Source of the DNA: G020354025 sp964621455
GTDB lineage: Bacteria > Fidelibacterota > Marinisomatia > SCGC-AAA003-L08 > TS1B11
Direction: 5' to 3'
DNA length: 64,000 nt
NCBI GenBank assembly: GCA_964621455.1
Contig: CAZULW010000004.1
Span: 1 to 64,000 of the forward strand
Part shown: in pieces, positions 41,580 to 50,841 of the stretch
Layout of the letters: every line of letters starts with the position of its first letter
Position numbering within the stretch: position 1 is the stretch's first letter
Program-made: the position numbers and the translations under genes
The notes under the pieces: model-generated
Seen by the model: only the letters and a program-made list of their open reading frames with translations
What the model was told of the DNA's origin: nothing
Database searches by the model: none

Positions 41580-42272
41580 ATGACGCACCAGCCGCGCATA
41601 CTGGTTGTGGATGATGAGGCTGACGTCCGGGAGGTGGTCCAGCTAAATCTGAAACGCGAGGGATTCGATGTGTTGACCACAGCTGACGGTGATTCGGCTC
41701 TGGAGTTGCTCCACACGAAACAATTTGAAGCCGTAATCCTGGACGTCATGATGCCGGGCATGGACGGTCTGGCTCTCTGCCGGGAAATCCGCCAGGATGC
41801 TCGCCTGCGCTACCTGCCTATTCTTTTGCTCACGGCCCGTGACAGTGAGATGGATCAGATCATGGGGCTGGAAGTCGGTGCCGATGACTTTATCTCCAAG
41901 TCGGCCAGTCCCCGCTTGATCGCTACCCGCCTAAAGGCGCTGCTACGTCGGCACAGGCCGCCGGAAGAAAAGGAGCGCTTGATCACCTTCGGCTCGCTGA
42001 CCCTGGACCCGCTACGCAAAGAGGTGCGCGGGCCGGAAGGATCAATTCCGCTCACCACTCGCGAGTACGCCCTGCTGCAACTTTTAGGTGAGAACACCAC
42101 CAGGGTATTCACCCGCTACGATCTATTGGACTGCGTCTGGGGCGACGACGTAGTGGTCGCGGAGCGCACCGTGGATGTGCACATCAAGAACCTGAGACGC
42201 AAAATCGGGGCGGACGGCAAGCTCATCGAGACGGTGCGGGGCGTGGGGTATCGGGTCCGCCGGTCGAACTAG
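41580..42272 (+). CDS. OmpR/PhoB-family response regulator
   Basis: 230 residues. Receiver domain with DDE at 11-13 and phospho-acceptor Asp55 (VILDVMMPGMDG); the usual KP is changed to ISKSAS, a conservative variant. The C-terminal winged helix is complete (LTTREYALLQLL, RTVDVHIKNLRRKIG, ETVRGVGYRV). Followed 12 bp later by its kinase, then by the receptor and lipoprotein genes it may control. Confidence 0.93.
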   Translation: MTHQPRILVVDDEADVREVVQLNLKREGFDVLTTADGDSALELLHTKQFEAVILDVMMPGMDGLALCREIRQDARLRYLPILLLTARDSEMDQIMGLEVGADDFISKSASPRLIATRLKALLRRHRPPEEKERLITFGSLTLDPLRKEVRGPEGSIPLTTREYALLQLLGENTTRVFTRYDLLDCVWGDDVVVAERTVDVHIKNLRRKIGADGKLIETVRGVGYRVRRSN

Positions 42273-42284
42273 CACTAAGCAGCC

Positions 42285-43625
42285 ATGAATATACGCAACC
42301 GGGTCCTCCTGATCTTCTTCATGCTCGTATGTTTAGGGGTAATGGTCATCAGCAGCTATTCAATCATCTCGGTACGGGACTACCTGCTGAGCACCTCCAA
42401 GGATGAACTTAATCTGCAGGCACGCTACTTGGCCGGGCTGCTGGTGAACCAACCTGACGAGGGGCAATTCTCAGTGATCATGGTAGATTACGCCCACTAT
42501 ACTAATCACCAAGTAGAGCTCCTTGATACGGATTTTCACGTGATCCTGACAGCGGGTGCCATCCGGGATACTACTGCTCCAACATTCTTGGGGATTGCAG
42601 CGTTGCCAGGATTTCCCACAGAATCACGGCAGTACGTGCGGATTACCGCCAGTGGGGCGGGGATTCAGACGACCCTGAACCGGGTGCGCTACCTGATATA
42701 CGGTGGTATTCTCGGGGCGTTACTCTTTACAGTGCTAGTAAGTTGGGTTGTGGCGGATCGGGTCACGCTACCGATTCGAAAACTGGCCAGTGATTCCCGG
42801 CGGATCGCTGACGGCGAGATACTGGTCCTACCCCGGTCGGAGCGGAGAGACGAGATCGGCGATCTGACCCGAGCCGTGGCCGCCATGGCATCCCGGCTTC
42901 AGAGCGATATCCTTGACCTGAAGCGCCTGAATCAGGCCCAGGAGGATTTTATCGCCGCCCTCAGTCACGAGGTGCGCAACCCGATATTTTCCGCGCGGGG
43001 CTATCTGGAAATGGCTCTCGAAGAATGCGCGTCCGGTACCTGGAGCAAGGGGAAACAAAAGCAGCTGCTGGACTACCTGGGAAAAAGCCACCGCAACCTC
43101 CTGAGGATCCGTGACCTGTTTACCGACATGTTGCTGCTTGTCAGGCTTGAGTTCGATCAGGAACCGATGAATCTCTCGATCGTGTCACTAGGCCCATTGG
43201 TGAGCGAGCTGGAAGAGACCTTCCTGCCACAAGCCCAAGAACGGGGATTGGCCTTCACTATCCGTACGGAGCCGAACGCGGTGAGGGGGAATGCCGAGAT
43301 TCTCAAGATTGTGCTGGCTAACCTGGTAGCCAACGCCATCAGGCATACTGAACAGGGAGAGGTTCTACTGGATATCACACTACGAGATAGCGATAAGGTC
43401 CATTTCATGGTCTCGGATACGGGTAAAGGTATCCCAGCACGGCATCTGGAGAGCATCTTCGAGAAATTTTACCGCATCGACAAGGCGCGTGACCGCGAGC
43501 AGGGTGGCACCGGACTGGGTCTGGCCCTGGTCAAGCAGTGTATGCGTACCATGCATACCGAGATCAAGGTGGAATCAGAAGTGGGGCACGGCAGCCGTTT
43601 CTGGTTCGAGTTACAGGCGGCATGA
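42285..43625 (+). CDS. Sensor histidine kinase
   Basis: 446 residues. Two membrane segments flank a ~110-residue periplasmic sensor; HAMP follows at about 160-215. The phosphorylated His lies in LSHEVRNPIFSARG, the N box in ANLVANAIRHTEQG, and the G boxes in SDTGKGIPARHLESIFEKFY and GGTGLGLALVK. Pairs with the regulator upstream. Confidence 0.93.
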   Translation: MNIRNRVLLIFFMLVCLGVMVISSYSIISVRDYLLSTSKDELNLQARYLAGLLVNQPDEGQFSVIMVDYAHYTNHQVELLDTDFHVILTAGAIRDTTAPTFLGIAALPGFPTESRQYVRITASGAGIQTTLNRVRYLIYGGILGALLFTVLVSWVVADRVTLPIRKLASDSRRIADGEILVLPRSERRDEIGDLTRAVAAMASRLQSDILDLKRLNQAQEDFIAALSHEVRNPIFSARGYLEMALEECASGTWSKGKQKQLLDYLGKSHRNLLRIRDLFTDMLLLVRLEFDQEPMNLSIVSLGPLVSELEETFLPQAQERGLAFTIRTEPNAVRGNAEILKIVLANLVANAIRHTEQGEVLLDITLRDSDKVHFMVSDTGKGIPARHLESIFEKFYRIDKARDREQGGTGLGLALVKQCMRTMHTEIKVESEVGHGSRFWFELQAA

Positions 43626-43733
43626 ATCTTCTCCTGATCCCGGTTTCTTCGACATCCCGCTGACAAACCTCGTCTAAACTTCATCCGGCATTCACGTGGA
43701 CTTCATAGTTCTAGGATAATTTCCGGGCCGGAG

Positions 43734-45896
43734 ATGTTAAAAAGTCCCCCCATACTGTCTATCTGCTTGGCCTTGCTGTGGACGGGAATGCTCCTAGCGG
43801 CTCAAGACGAGGTGCCACCTCTCATCGGCCGGGTAGTGGACCTGGCTACAGGTCAACCGTTGATCGGCGTGAACGTGATGGTGATTGGAACCCATCGCGG
43901 CGATGCCACCGATATGGAAGGCCGCTTTACTATTGCCGGCCTGCCTCCCGGAAATATCACCCTGCTTACATCGGCCATTGGTTACGAGGATGTCAGGACC
44001 AGCGTACAGTTGCCGCGCAGGGATCCCCTGGATATTCGGCTAAGGGAGACCTTCTTCCAGATGGACGAAATCGTGGTGACCGGTACCCGGACGGAGAAGG
44101 TCTTCCGGGACGTCCCCATCGCCACCGAGGTCATCTCCAGGCAGGACATACTTGACTCCGGGGCGCGGAATATGGGCGAGCTCCTGGAGCAACGATCGGG
44201 TGTTACGGTTAATCCCGGCGTGGAAGGGGGCCAAACGGTGAACCTGCTGGGGATCGACAGCAAGTATATCCTTATCATGGTGGACGGCCAGCCCGTGACG
44301 GGGAAGTTCAACAACCGCATCTCGCTTGACCAGATTTCCACCACGATGGTGGACAAGGTTGAGATCATCAAAGGTCCCAGTTCTGCCATGTACGGCAGTG
44401 AGGCCATGGGCGGGGTGATCAATATTATCACCAACCGGCGGCTGTCAGCTGCGCCGCTGGCCGTCCGTAGCCGGTTCACCGGCAGCCGTGAGGGCTGGAA
44501 TCCCTTCTACCTGGATCACGGGAAACGGGACTTGCGGCTCAATTTCGACCAGGATTGGAAGAACCTCCGGCTCCAGCTGGATGTGGACGGCCTCTGGGCC
44601 AACGTGGACAAGTCCATCAAGTACATCGATGTGGATCGGTACCAAAAGCTGGCTCTCAGGAGTGACCTGACGTGGCAGATCGCACCGGCGCATGTCCTGA
44701 GCTTTTGGCTGAACCGGTTTGGCACGACTGAGGAGAATCTGCTCCGATCCCAGGATCTCGTGACGGCCACCACCGAGGTTGAGCGCACGACCGTGCTGCT
44801 GGAGCACCGCTGGCAGGTGACGCCGGCGCTGCACCTGAAAACGGTGGGCCGCCAGGACCGGTACGGACGCCAGTTCTCCAGATTGGATGAAGGAACCACC
44901 ACCACCCGTGAGTACGAGACTGAGGCGGAGGTCAACCTGGTCTACGAGACCACCACCGTAACGGTGAATGCCGGCGCGGAGCTCGGCCGGGACGACTATC
45001 GCAACGAGCGAGTGTCCGGCGGGAGCCATCGTCGCAGCCTGGTCGGAGTGTACCTGCAGGCGGAGTGGCAGCTGCCGCCTGACCTGACCCTCATCGCCGG
45101 TGGCCGGGGGGACGACAACGATGAGATCGATGATCCGATCTTCAGTCCCCGGCTGGCCGCCATGTACACTTTGGGGGAGCACTGGAAGCTCCGGACCTCC
45201 TGGGGAGAGGGCTTCCGCATGCCTTCCTTCATGGACCGCTACATGGACTGGTCGCACCTCCAGTATGGCTATGCCATCATCGGGAATCCAGACCTGATGC
45301 CCGAAACCTCAGAGGGGGTCAACTTGGGGCTGGAGTACTACCTTCCCGGTTTGTACCAGGTTACTGTGACTGTGTACCACAACCGGTTCGACGACATGAT
45401 CGACGATTTCATGCTGGAGCCGGGCCTGTTCACCTACAAGAACGTCGGGCAGGTACACTTCAACGGTCTGGAGATCCAGGGACGGTGGAATGTGTCCCGC
45501 AGCTGGCTGGCCAGCTGGGGCTACAACTACGTGAACAACCGGATCGTCAAGAGCCAGGACCTCCCGGAAGGGGAGCCGGTGCCGAACACCCAGCCCCATA
45601 TGGCCACGGTGCGGCTCAGTCATAAGCTCCCGGGAGGCCGGATATCCCAGGCGCTGAAGACCAAGTGGATCGCGCCCTATCAGGCCAGCTCCTTCGATCC
45701 GAAGGTGGGCGAGTATGTTCGGGAGGAACACGCGCCCCAGCCGGTCGTAGACTATGACGCCAGGCTGCGGCTGGTAGGCTGGCTCACCCTGGGTGTCGGC
45801 GTACAGAACGTGCTGGATTATCGGGACGACGAGTTTGGTCCCTTTATCGGACGCACCTTTTACCTTGAACTAGAAACAGAACTAAGAGGAGGATAA
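43734..45896 (+). CDS. TonB-dependent receptor
   Basis: 720 residues with signal peptide ending LLAAQ. A CarboxypepD_reg domain (about 28-105) precedes the plug (EIVVTGTRTEKVFRDVPIAT, AMYGSEAMGGVINIIT) and a 22-strand barrel. Length and plug match vitamin, haem or siderophore receptors. The downstream HmuY-like lipoprotein, with only a 4-bp gap, makes haem the likeliest ligand; the upstream two-component system is a plausible regulator. Starts at the ATG at 43734 after CCGGAG. Confidence 0.9.
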   Translation: MLKSPPILSICLALLWTGMLLAAQDEVPPLIGRVVDLATGQPLIGVNVMVIGTHRGDATDMEGRFTIAGLPPGNITLLTSAIGYEDVRTSVQLPRRDPLDIRLRETFFQMDEIVVTGTRTEKVFRDVPIATEVISRQDILDSGARNMGELLEQRSGVTVNPGVEGGQTVNLLGIDSKYILIMVDGQPVTGKFNNRISLDQISTTMVDKVEIIKGPSSAMYGSEAMGGVINIITNRRLSAAPLAVRSRFTGSREGWNPFYLDHGKRDLRLNFDQDWKNLRLQLDVDGLWANVDKSIKYIDVDRYQKLALRSDLTWQIAPAHVLSFWLNRFGTTEENLLRSQDLVTATTEVERTTVLLEHRWQVTPALHLKTVGRQDRYGRQFSRLDEGTTTTREYETEAEVNLVYETTTVTVNAGAELGRDDYRNERVSGGSHRRSLVGVYLQAEWQLPPDLTLIAGGRGDDNDEIDDPIFSPRLAAMYTLGEHWKLRTSWGEGFRMPSFMDRYMDWSHLQYGYAIIGNPDLMPETSEGVNLGLEYYLPGLYQVTVTVYHNRFDDMIDDFMLEPGLFTYKNVGQVHFNGLEIQGRWNVSRSWLASWGYNYVNNRIVKSQDLPEGEPVPNTQPHMATVRLSHKLPGGRISQALKTKWIAPYQASSFDPKVGEYVREEHAPQPVVDYDARLRLVGWLTLGVGVQNVLDYRDDEFGPFIGRTFYLELETELRGG

Positions 45897-45900
45897 TGCA

Positions 45901-46860
45901 GTGAGTAAGCGAATTGTGCCCCTTGCAATAATCATTCTGGGATTACTGGCGTGGGGCTGCGAGTCTCCGGAAGATGAGGACGCCGGAGGTATCGAGGTGA
46001 CCACGGAGGATATAAACCAGGCAGGCCAGTTTTTCTCCTTCGAGACGGGAGGCTTCGTGGAGGACTATGATGTCCAGTTTGACTATTTGACGGTTCCTAA
46101 CCAGGCCTTTGTAGTGAGGCTTAATGCCGTCGCCTCTGTCTGGGCCTATGTAGAGACCAGCGGCGATTTCGAGGGAGCGGTCAAACCGCAGGGGGGCTTC
46201 CAGTCTGATTCGACGGACAACCTGGTAATCGGAGACGGCTGGTATGCATACAATCCCATAACCCATACCATCGATACCAAGGGCTATATTTATTTTATCC
46301 GCGGCGCCGACTACATCTGGGTCAAGCTCCGGATTGACGGGGCCAGCCAGGGCACTTACACTATCACCTACGCTCTTGAACAGAGCGATGGTTCTTTTGG
46401 AACCGCCCAGACGGTTGATAATCTCTCCGCCACGGATGGGCCGGTTAGCTTCGATTTTTCCAAAGGGGCGGCTGTAACTGTAGCAAATTGGCATATGGGC
46501 CTGATGACTATCCCGGCTTTCGATCCCGGCACAGAGGCAACGTATTACATGCCGACGGTCCTGATCAACTACGGGAACGGTACCCAGGCCGGTGTCATTA
46601 CCGATAAATCTTTCGATGAAGTGACCAGTGTTCCTACGGGTATCTCCTGGCTGGTGGAGACCGCGGACACTCGTCCGCTGGGCTATGGGGGCGATCACGA
46701 GGTGCTGGTCTACCACCCCGAGCCGCCGTATAATCATAAGGTGCTAGTGGAGCATCCTGAATATGTCTATATCGTGGAAACTGACAGCGATAACTACTAC
46801 AAGCTTCGTTTCACTGATTACGATTCGGGAATAGTCCTTTTCGAGTACAAGGCGCTGTAG
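45901..46860 (+). CDS. HmuY-like lipoprotein
   Basis: 319 residues from a GTG start, eight bases after AGAGGAGG; no ATG fits. Lipobox LLAWGC. The C-terminal part ends YVETDSDNYYKLRFTDYDSG-like (YIVETDSDNYYKLRFTDY then FEYKAL), the signature of HmuY-family haem-binding proteins. The N-terminal FFSFETGGFVEDYDVQFDYL strand also fits. Probably a surface haemophore working with the TonB receptor. A strong terminator follows. Confidence 0.8.
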   Translation: MSKRIVPLAIIILGLLAWGCESPEDEDAGGIEVTTEDINQAGQFFSFETGGFVEDYDVQFDYLTVPNQAFVVRLNAVASVWAYVETSGDFEGAVKPQGGFQSDSTDNLVIGDGWYAYNPITHTIDTKGYIYFIRGADYIWVKLRIDGASQGTYTITYALEQSDGSFGTAQTVDNLSATDGPVSFDFSKGAAVTVANWHMGLMTIPAFDPGTEATYYMPTVLINYGNGTQAGVITDKSFDEVTSVPTGISWLVETADTRPLGYGGDHEVLVYHPEPPYNHKVLVEHPEYVYIVETDSDNYYKLRFTDYDSGIVLFEYKAL

Positions 46861-46890
46861 GATCTAGCATTTCTGTCGCGGGAGCAGGAG

Positions 46891-46926
46891 AAAGGCGATC
46901 CCGGAGATTGACGTGGGATCGCCTTT
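46891..46926 (+). terminator. Rho-independent terminator of the receptor operon
   Basis: 12-bp perfect stem AAAGGCGATCCC/GGGATCGCCTTT with a 12-base loop, followed by CCTTATGC. It ends the two-component/TonB/HmuY transcription unit. Confidence 0.8.
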
Positions 46927-47082
46927 CCTTATGCTATCAACAAGGCCTGAAGACCGGAGTATTACCGGAGTTTCCTGTGCATCTGCGGACGGCTGGGGAT
47001 AAATTCCCTCTTTGTCGTGAGGACACCAGGACGCTTGTGCCTGCATCACTGCGTGAATACAACCATAAGGAATTAGATAACA

Positions 47083-47817
47083 ATGAGGCCACTGATTTAC
47101 TATCTCCCGATCGTTACAACCATAATAGCGATTATCTTCGCCCGGTCGATCTACCGGCGTTACGTGCAGCGCGGCCGCACGGGCAACCACCTGTTGTGGT
47201 GGACCATCGGTGTGCTGACCTTTGGGATGGGGACCTTCGCCGAGGCCTACATCACCCTGCTGGGTTGGAACCCGGTGATCTTCAAGTTCTGGTACATCGT
47301 AGGTGCGCTTCTGGGGGGTGCACCGTTAGCCACAGGCACCGTGTGGTTTCTGCTGCGGCCCATGGCGGCCCGGCGGTGGACCATTGCACTGATCGCCGTG
47401 GTGACCGTCTCCGCCATCTTTGTGATTCTCAGCCCCATCGATACGGCGGTGGTGGATTCCCACCTGCCCAGCGGCCAGGCTTTCGGCTGGCAGTGGGTAC
47501 GGGCCTTCAGCCCGTTCATCAACACTTATGCCGTGATATTCCTCATTGGCGGTGCTATTCTTTCCGCCTGGCGTTATTATCGGGCAGCCCGGTTGCGGGA
47601 AGGGGACGCCGCCAACCTGGCCCAGGACCGCTTCATCGGGAATACCCTTATCGCCATCGGCGCTATCCTCCCGGCTGTCGGAGGCGCATCCAGCCGGGCC
47701 GGGCATACCGAAATCCTTTACGTCCTGGAGCTGATCGGGATCATCCTGATCTGGCTGGGCTACCGGTTCAACGTCCGCAGGCAGCCCCTCGATGAGCCCC
47801 TGCCCGACCGGGACTAG
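47083..47817 (+). CDS. Seven-helix membrane protein of unknown function
   Basis: 244 residues with AAGGAATTAGA before the ATG. Seven hydrophobic helices, arranged like the 7TM membrane modules often found at the N-terminus of sensor proteins, but without any catalytic domain. C-terminal tail is short and charged. No family name can be given. Ends 9 bp before rnhA. Confidence 0.65.
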   Translation: MRPLIYYLPIVTTIIAIIFARSIYRRYVQRGRTGNHLLWWTIGVLTFGMGTFAEAYITLLGWNPVIFKFWYIVGALLGGAPLATGTVWFLLRPMAARRWTIALIAVVTVSAIFVILSPIDTAVVDSHLPSGQAFGWQWVRAFSPFINTYAVIFLIGGAILSAWRYYRAARLREGDAANLAQDRFIGNTLIAIGAILPAVGGASSRAGHTEILYVLELIGIILIWLGYRFNVRRQPLDEPLPDRD

Positions 47818-47826
47818 CCGCGGCTC

Positions 47827-48288
47827 ATGCCTTCCGATCCGCCACAGGTGATCCTCTACACCGACGGGGCTTGCTCGGGCAACCCCGGTCCCGGCGGCTG
47901 GGGAACCATCCTGCGGTACGAAGGGCGGGAGAAGGAACTCTCCGGCGGCGATAAGGACACTACCAACAACCGCATGGAACTGACGGCCGTTATCAAGGGG
48001 CTGGAGGCCCTCAAGCAGCCCTGCCTGGTCGAAGTTTATTCCGATTCGCGCTATATCGTGGACGCCATCAACAAGGGGTGGCTGGAAAATTGGATGGCCC
48101 ATGGGTGGCGCCGGGGTCCAGGAGCGAAAAAGGGGCGCGGCGCACGGGTGCTCAACGTGGACCTGTGGCAGCGGCTGGTGGAGTTGCTCCAGGTACACCG
48201 GGCGGAGTTCCACTGGGTCCCGGGCCACATGGGCCACCCCGAGAACGAGCGCGCCGACCGATTGGCAGTTGCCAAGATTCCCAAATAG
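47827..48288 (+). CDS. rnhA: Ribonuclease HI
   Basis: 153 residues. Catalytic Asp in YTDGACSGNPGPGGWG, Glu in NNRMELTAV, Asp in VYSDSRYIVDAI, and the C-terminal His/Asp in HMGHPENERADRLA. The basic protrusion (HGWRRGPGAKKGRG) is present, as in bacterial RNase HI. Removes RNA from RNA-DNA hybrids. Confidence 0.96.
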   Translation: MPSDPPQVILYTDGACSGNPGPGGWGTILRYEGREKELSGGDKDTTNNRMELTAVIKGLEALKQPCLVEVYSDSRYIVDAINKGWLENWMAHGWRRGPGAKKGRGARVLNVDLWQRLVELLQVHRAEFHWVPGHMGHPENERADRLAVAKIPK

Positions 48289-48299
48289 GCCTATCCCCA

Positions 48300-48440
48300 G
48301 CCGTATGCCGTCGGCTGAATGACTCCTTCTCCCTTACAGCGCCGCGTAGGCTAAATACACCGAGACCTTCATCTGGTCCTTTTCCATGACGATCTGCCGG
48401 CCACCAGCGGTCACAGTTCCGACCGCGATCCCACTGCCCG
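48300..48440 (-). pseudogene. Possible C-terminal gene fragment
   Basis: On the minus strand the sequence reads GLAGSGIAVGTVTAGGRQIV then MEKDQMKVSVYLAYAAL and a stop, with coding-like composition but no start. Located directly downstream of the rhomboid gene in the same direction. Could be a fragment of a lost gene; low confidence. Confidence 0.3.
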
Positions 48441-49280
48441 CTAATCCCTGGTGTTCTTGCGTGAGAAGCGGATACTGGCCTGATACAGCAGCTCCTGCTC
48501 CTCCTCGGACAGGGAGGCGTAGCCATCGGTGTTGATCTTATCCAGGATCCGGTCAACCTGCCAGCGCAGGTGTTCATCCTCCCGGCTTTCCGGGAATTCC
48601 TTCCGGACCTGGCGCTCCTGCTGGAGGTTGGCCACCCGCTGGCCGAGACGGTACCAGGTGGATTGCCACCCCGACTTGAGGTAGACCCAACCGATGACCA
48701 TCCCGGACAGGTGGGTAAGGTGGCTGATGGTTGAGCCTCCGGGCTGGAAAGAGGCCAGGAAAGCCATGATCGCCAGGAAGCCCACAAAGTATTTTACCTT
48801 CACGGGAAACATGAAATAGAGATAGACCTCCCGGTTGGGGTAAGCCAGGCCGTATGCCAGGAGTAAGCCGTAAATGGCGCCACTGGCCCCGACGACCGGG
48901 ATGGTGGAATTGAGATTGAACAGGGTTGTAACCAGGCCAGCGCCCACGCCGGTAATAAAGTAGTACCGGAGGAAAGCTGCTCCGCCCCATTCCCGTTCCA
49001 GTTCGGTGCCGAACATCCAGAGCACGAACATATTAAGCGCCACGTGCCAGAAGCCGGCATGAAGAAACATATAGGTGAAGGGCTGCCAGACCATGAGGCT
49101 GGACCACACCAGTCTGGGCACCAGTCCAAAAACGGGAAAGAGCATTCGTTCGGTGCCGGTAAGGGTTACCAGGATCCAAATGGCCAGATTGACGATGATC
49201 AGGCTTCTGATGATGGTAGGGCGGGGGCGCCCCCAGCTGAAAAGGTCGTAGCTTCCGGGACTTGTGTACTGATACCGCAT
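48441..49280 (-). CDS. Rhomboid intramembrane serine protease
   Basis: 279 residues, six membrane helices. Catalytic Ser in GASGAIYG and His in SHLTHLSGM; the oxyanion Asn lies in LNMFVLWMFG. A soluble C-terminal ~75 residues (QQERQVRKEFPESREDEHLR, ending in ASLSEEEQELL) is a DUF6576-like tail. Cleaves membrane-embedded substrates. Part of a minus-strand set with the hydrolase and recO. Confidence 0.92.
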   Translation of the reverse strand: MRYQYTSPGSYDLFSWGRPRPTIIRSLIIVNLAIWILVTLTGTERMLFPVFGLVPRLVWSSLMVWQPFTYMFLHAGFWHVALNMFVLWMFGTELEREWGGAAFLRYYFITGVGAGLVTTLFNLNSTIPVVGASGAIYGLLLAYGLAYPNREVYLYFMFPVKVKYFVGFLAIMAFLASFQPGGSTISHLTHLSGMVIGWVYLKSGWQSTWYRLGQRVANLQQERQVRKEFPESREDEHLRWQVDRILDKINTDGYASLSEEEQELLYQASIRFSRKNTRD

Positions 49281-49284
49281 GGAT

Positions 49285-50049
49285 CTACGCCGGGGTGTGC
49301 CGGGTGAGAAAGTCCAGAATATCGGCCCAGACCTTCTCTTTCTCCGGGCCGTCGGGCAGGACGTGGCCGGAATGATCGTACGTAATTAACGTTTTGTCCT
49401 TGGAACTGATGGCATTGATCACCAGGTCAGCGTTCTCGAAGGGTACGGTGACATCGTCCCGGGAATGCATGATCAGCGTCGGAAGCGTGACCTTGGGCAG
49501 CTCCTTCCGGATATAACGGTTGAGTTTAAGCATGGCCTTCATTCCGTTCAGCGGGTAGCGGTTGTAGCCGTAGCAGGGCTCCTGGCGCACATTTTTTCCC
49601 ACGGAAGTGCGTTCTTTGGCAATTGATGTAATGAAAGGAGCGGCCAGCGGCAGATACCAGCGCAGCCTGGGGTAGTTCAGAATCAGTGCGGGAGCCATTG
49701 CCACGACACCCGCCACCGGAAAGAGGGTGGACATGTGGAGGGCCAGGCCGGCTCCCATATTCAGCCCGATTACGAAGGCGGTGTCGCAGTTCAGGAAAAA
49801 TTCGGCAAAGTGGAATTCCATCTCACGAAGCCAGTCATCGGCACATACCAGGTTGCACTCCTCGATGGTGGTGCCATGCCCGGCCAGCAGTTTGGCGGTC
49901 ACCCGGAAACCATTGTCAGCAAGGAATTCAGCCAGCTCCTGGAGCTCGTAGGTAGAGCCGGTGAAGCCGTGGATGAGAAAACAGCCTACCGGTCCGTCCC
50001 CAAGATCGATCTCCCGTGTTGAAAACCGCCCACTGATCGCGTCGGTCAT
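49285..50049 (-). CDS. Alpha/beta hydrolase with nucleophile Ser replaced by Asn
   Basis: 254 residues. Carboxylesterase-like fold: CFLIHGFTGSTYELQELAEF, LLAGHG, then the nucleophile elbow GLNMGAG, where family members have GLSMGG. The codon is AAT, one change from AGT. The acid (HSRDDVTVPFENAD) and His (YDHSGHVLPDGPEK) are intact. Overlaps recO by 4 bp and the rhomboid by none. As written it should be catalytically dead or use another mechanism; a sequencing error is possible. Confidence 0.85.
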   Translation of the reverse strand: MTDAISGRFSTREIDLGDGPVGCFLIHGFTGSTYELQELAEFLADNGFRVTAKLLAGHGTTIEECNLVCADDWLREMEFHFAEFFLNCDTAFVIGLNMGAGLALHMSTLFPVAGVVAMAPALILNYPRLRWYLPLAAPFITSIAKERTSVGKNVRQEPCYGYNRYPLNGMKAMLKLNRYIRKELPKVTLPTLIMHSRDDVTVPFENADLVINAISSKDKTLITYDHSGHVLPDGPEKEKVWADILDFLTRHTPA

Positions 50050-50804
50050 GCCGCCACCTGCCGCCAGAACTTTATGGACTTAAGATTGCTCATGCCGTCA
50101 ACGTGGAAGTACAAGTGGTTCAGCAGGAAGTTTTCCACCTCTTTCTTGGTCTTGTCGTTGGGCCGTATCTCATCCAGCTTCGAAATATGGGTGCGGTCCA
50201 GGTTCCGGAGGTGTTCCAGGGATGGGCGCCCCAGCCGGATCCCCTCCTGGGTGCGGCACCGATCACAGAGGAGGCTGCCGTTGGACATGTCCAGGGAGGC
50301 CTTATTCATGGGTCGGCCGCATTGCCCGCACGATGAGAGCCGGGGACCAAAGCCCAGCTGCCTGGCCAGGTGGAGCTGATAAAAGTGGAGCACCACCGCC
50401 ACGTCTCCCCCGGTTTGGTTCAGCTGGCGCAGGATCGCGGTAATCAGGCGGAAGAGAATGGGGTGAGGGTCGTAATCGTGTACGGCCCGGTCAAGCATTT
50501 CCACGGCTACCAGGGCGGCGGTGCTCCTGGCCAGGTCCGCGGTCAATCCGGCATACCGCTCCACGAATTCCGATTTAATCAAGGTCTGGATGTCACGTCC
50601 CTCTTTATGTTGATACCACACGGTAATGTGATTTGGCGGCTGCAAGAGCCCGGTCCCGAAGCTTCGGGACTTTGGCCGCCGGGCCCCCTTGGCAATAACC
50701 GTTACCCTGCCAAACTGCTCGGTAAAAAGGCGGACAATCAGCGAGGTGTCCGAATAATTGATGACCCGCAGTACCACGGCGTCTGACGATAATGGGGTTG
50801 GCAT
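50046..50804 (-). CDS. recO: DNA repair protein RecO
   Basis: 252 residues from the ATG at 50804; the longer frame upstream is inside the amidohydrolase gene. N-terminal OB fold (AVVLRVINYSDTSLIVRLFT, GRVTVIAKGARRPKS) and a C-terminal zinc site CGQCGRP...CDRC. The palindrome TCCCGAAGCTTCGGGA at about 50653 lies within codons for KSRSFGT in the basic loop. RecFOR pathway mediator that loads RecA. Confidence 0.92.
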   Translation of the reverse strand: MPTPLSSDAVVLRVINYSDTSLIVRLFTEQFGRVTVIAKGARRPKSRSFGTGLLQPPNHITVWYQHKEGRDIQTLIKSEFVERYAGLTADLARSTAALVAVEMLDRAVHDYDPHPILFRLITAILRQLNQTGGDVAVVLHFYQLHLARQLGFGPRLSSCGQCGRPMNKASLDMSNGSLLCDRCRTQEGIRLGRPSLEHLRNLDRTHISKLDEIRPNDKTKKEVENFLLNHLYFHVDGMSNLKSIKFWRQVAA

Positions 50805-50841
50805 AGGCCGCTGCCGGTTCCTCTGCCGGATCGCGTCCCAA

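Noticed and set aside
44445..45257. 270-residue antisense frame in the TonB receptor gene
   Set aside because: Mirror of a conserved receptor; no ribosome site or domain.
47326..48237. 303-residue antisense frame over the 7TM gene and rnhA
   Set aside because: RNase HI on the other strand is certain; the antisense frame has no family features.
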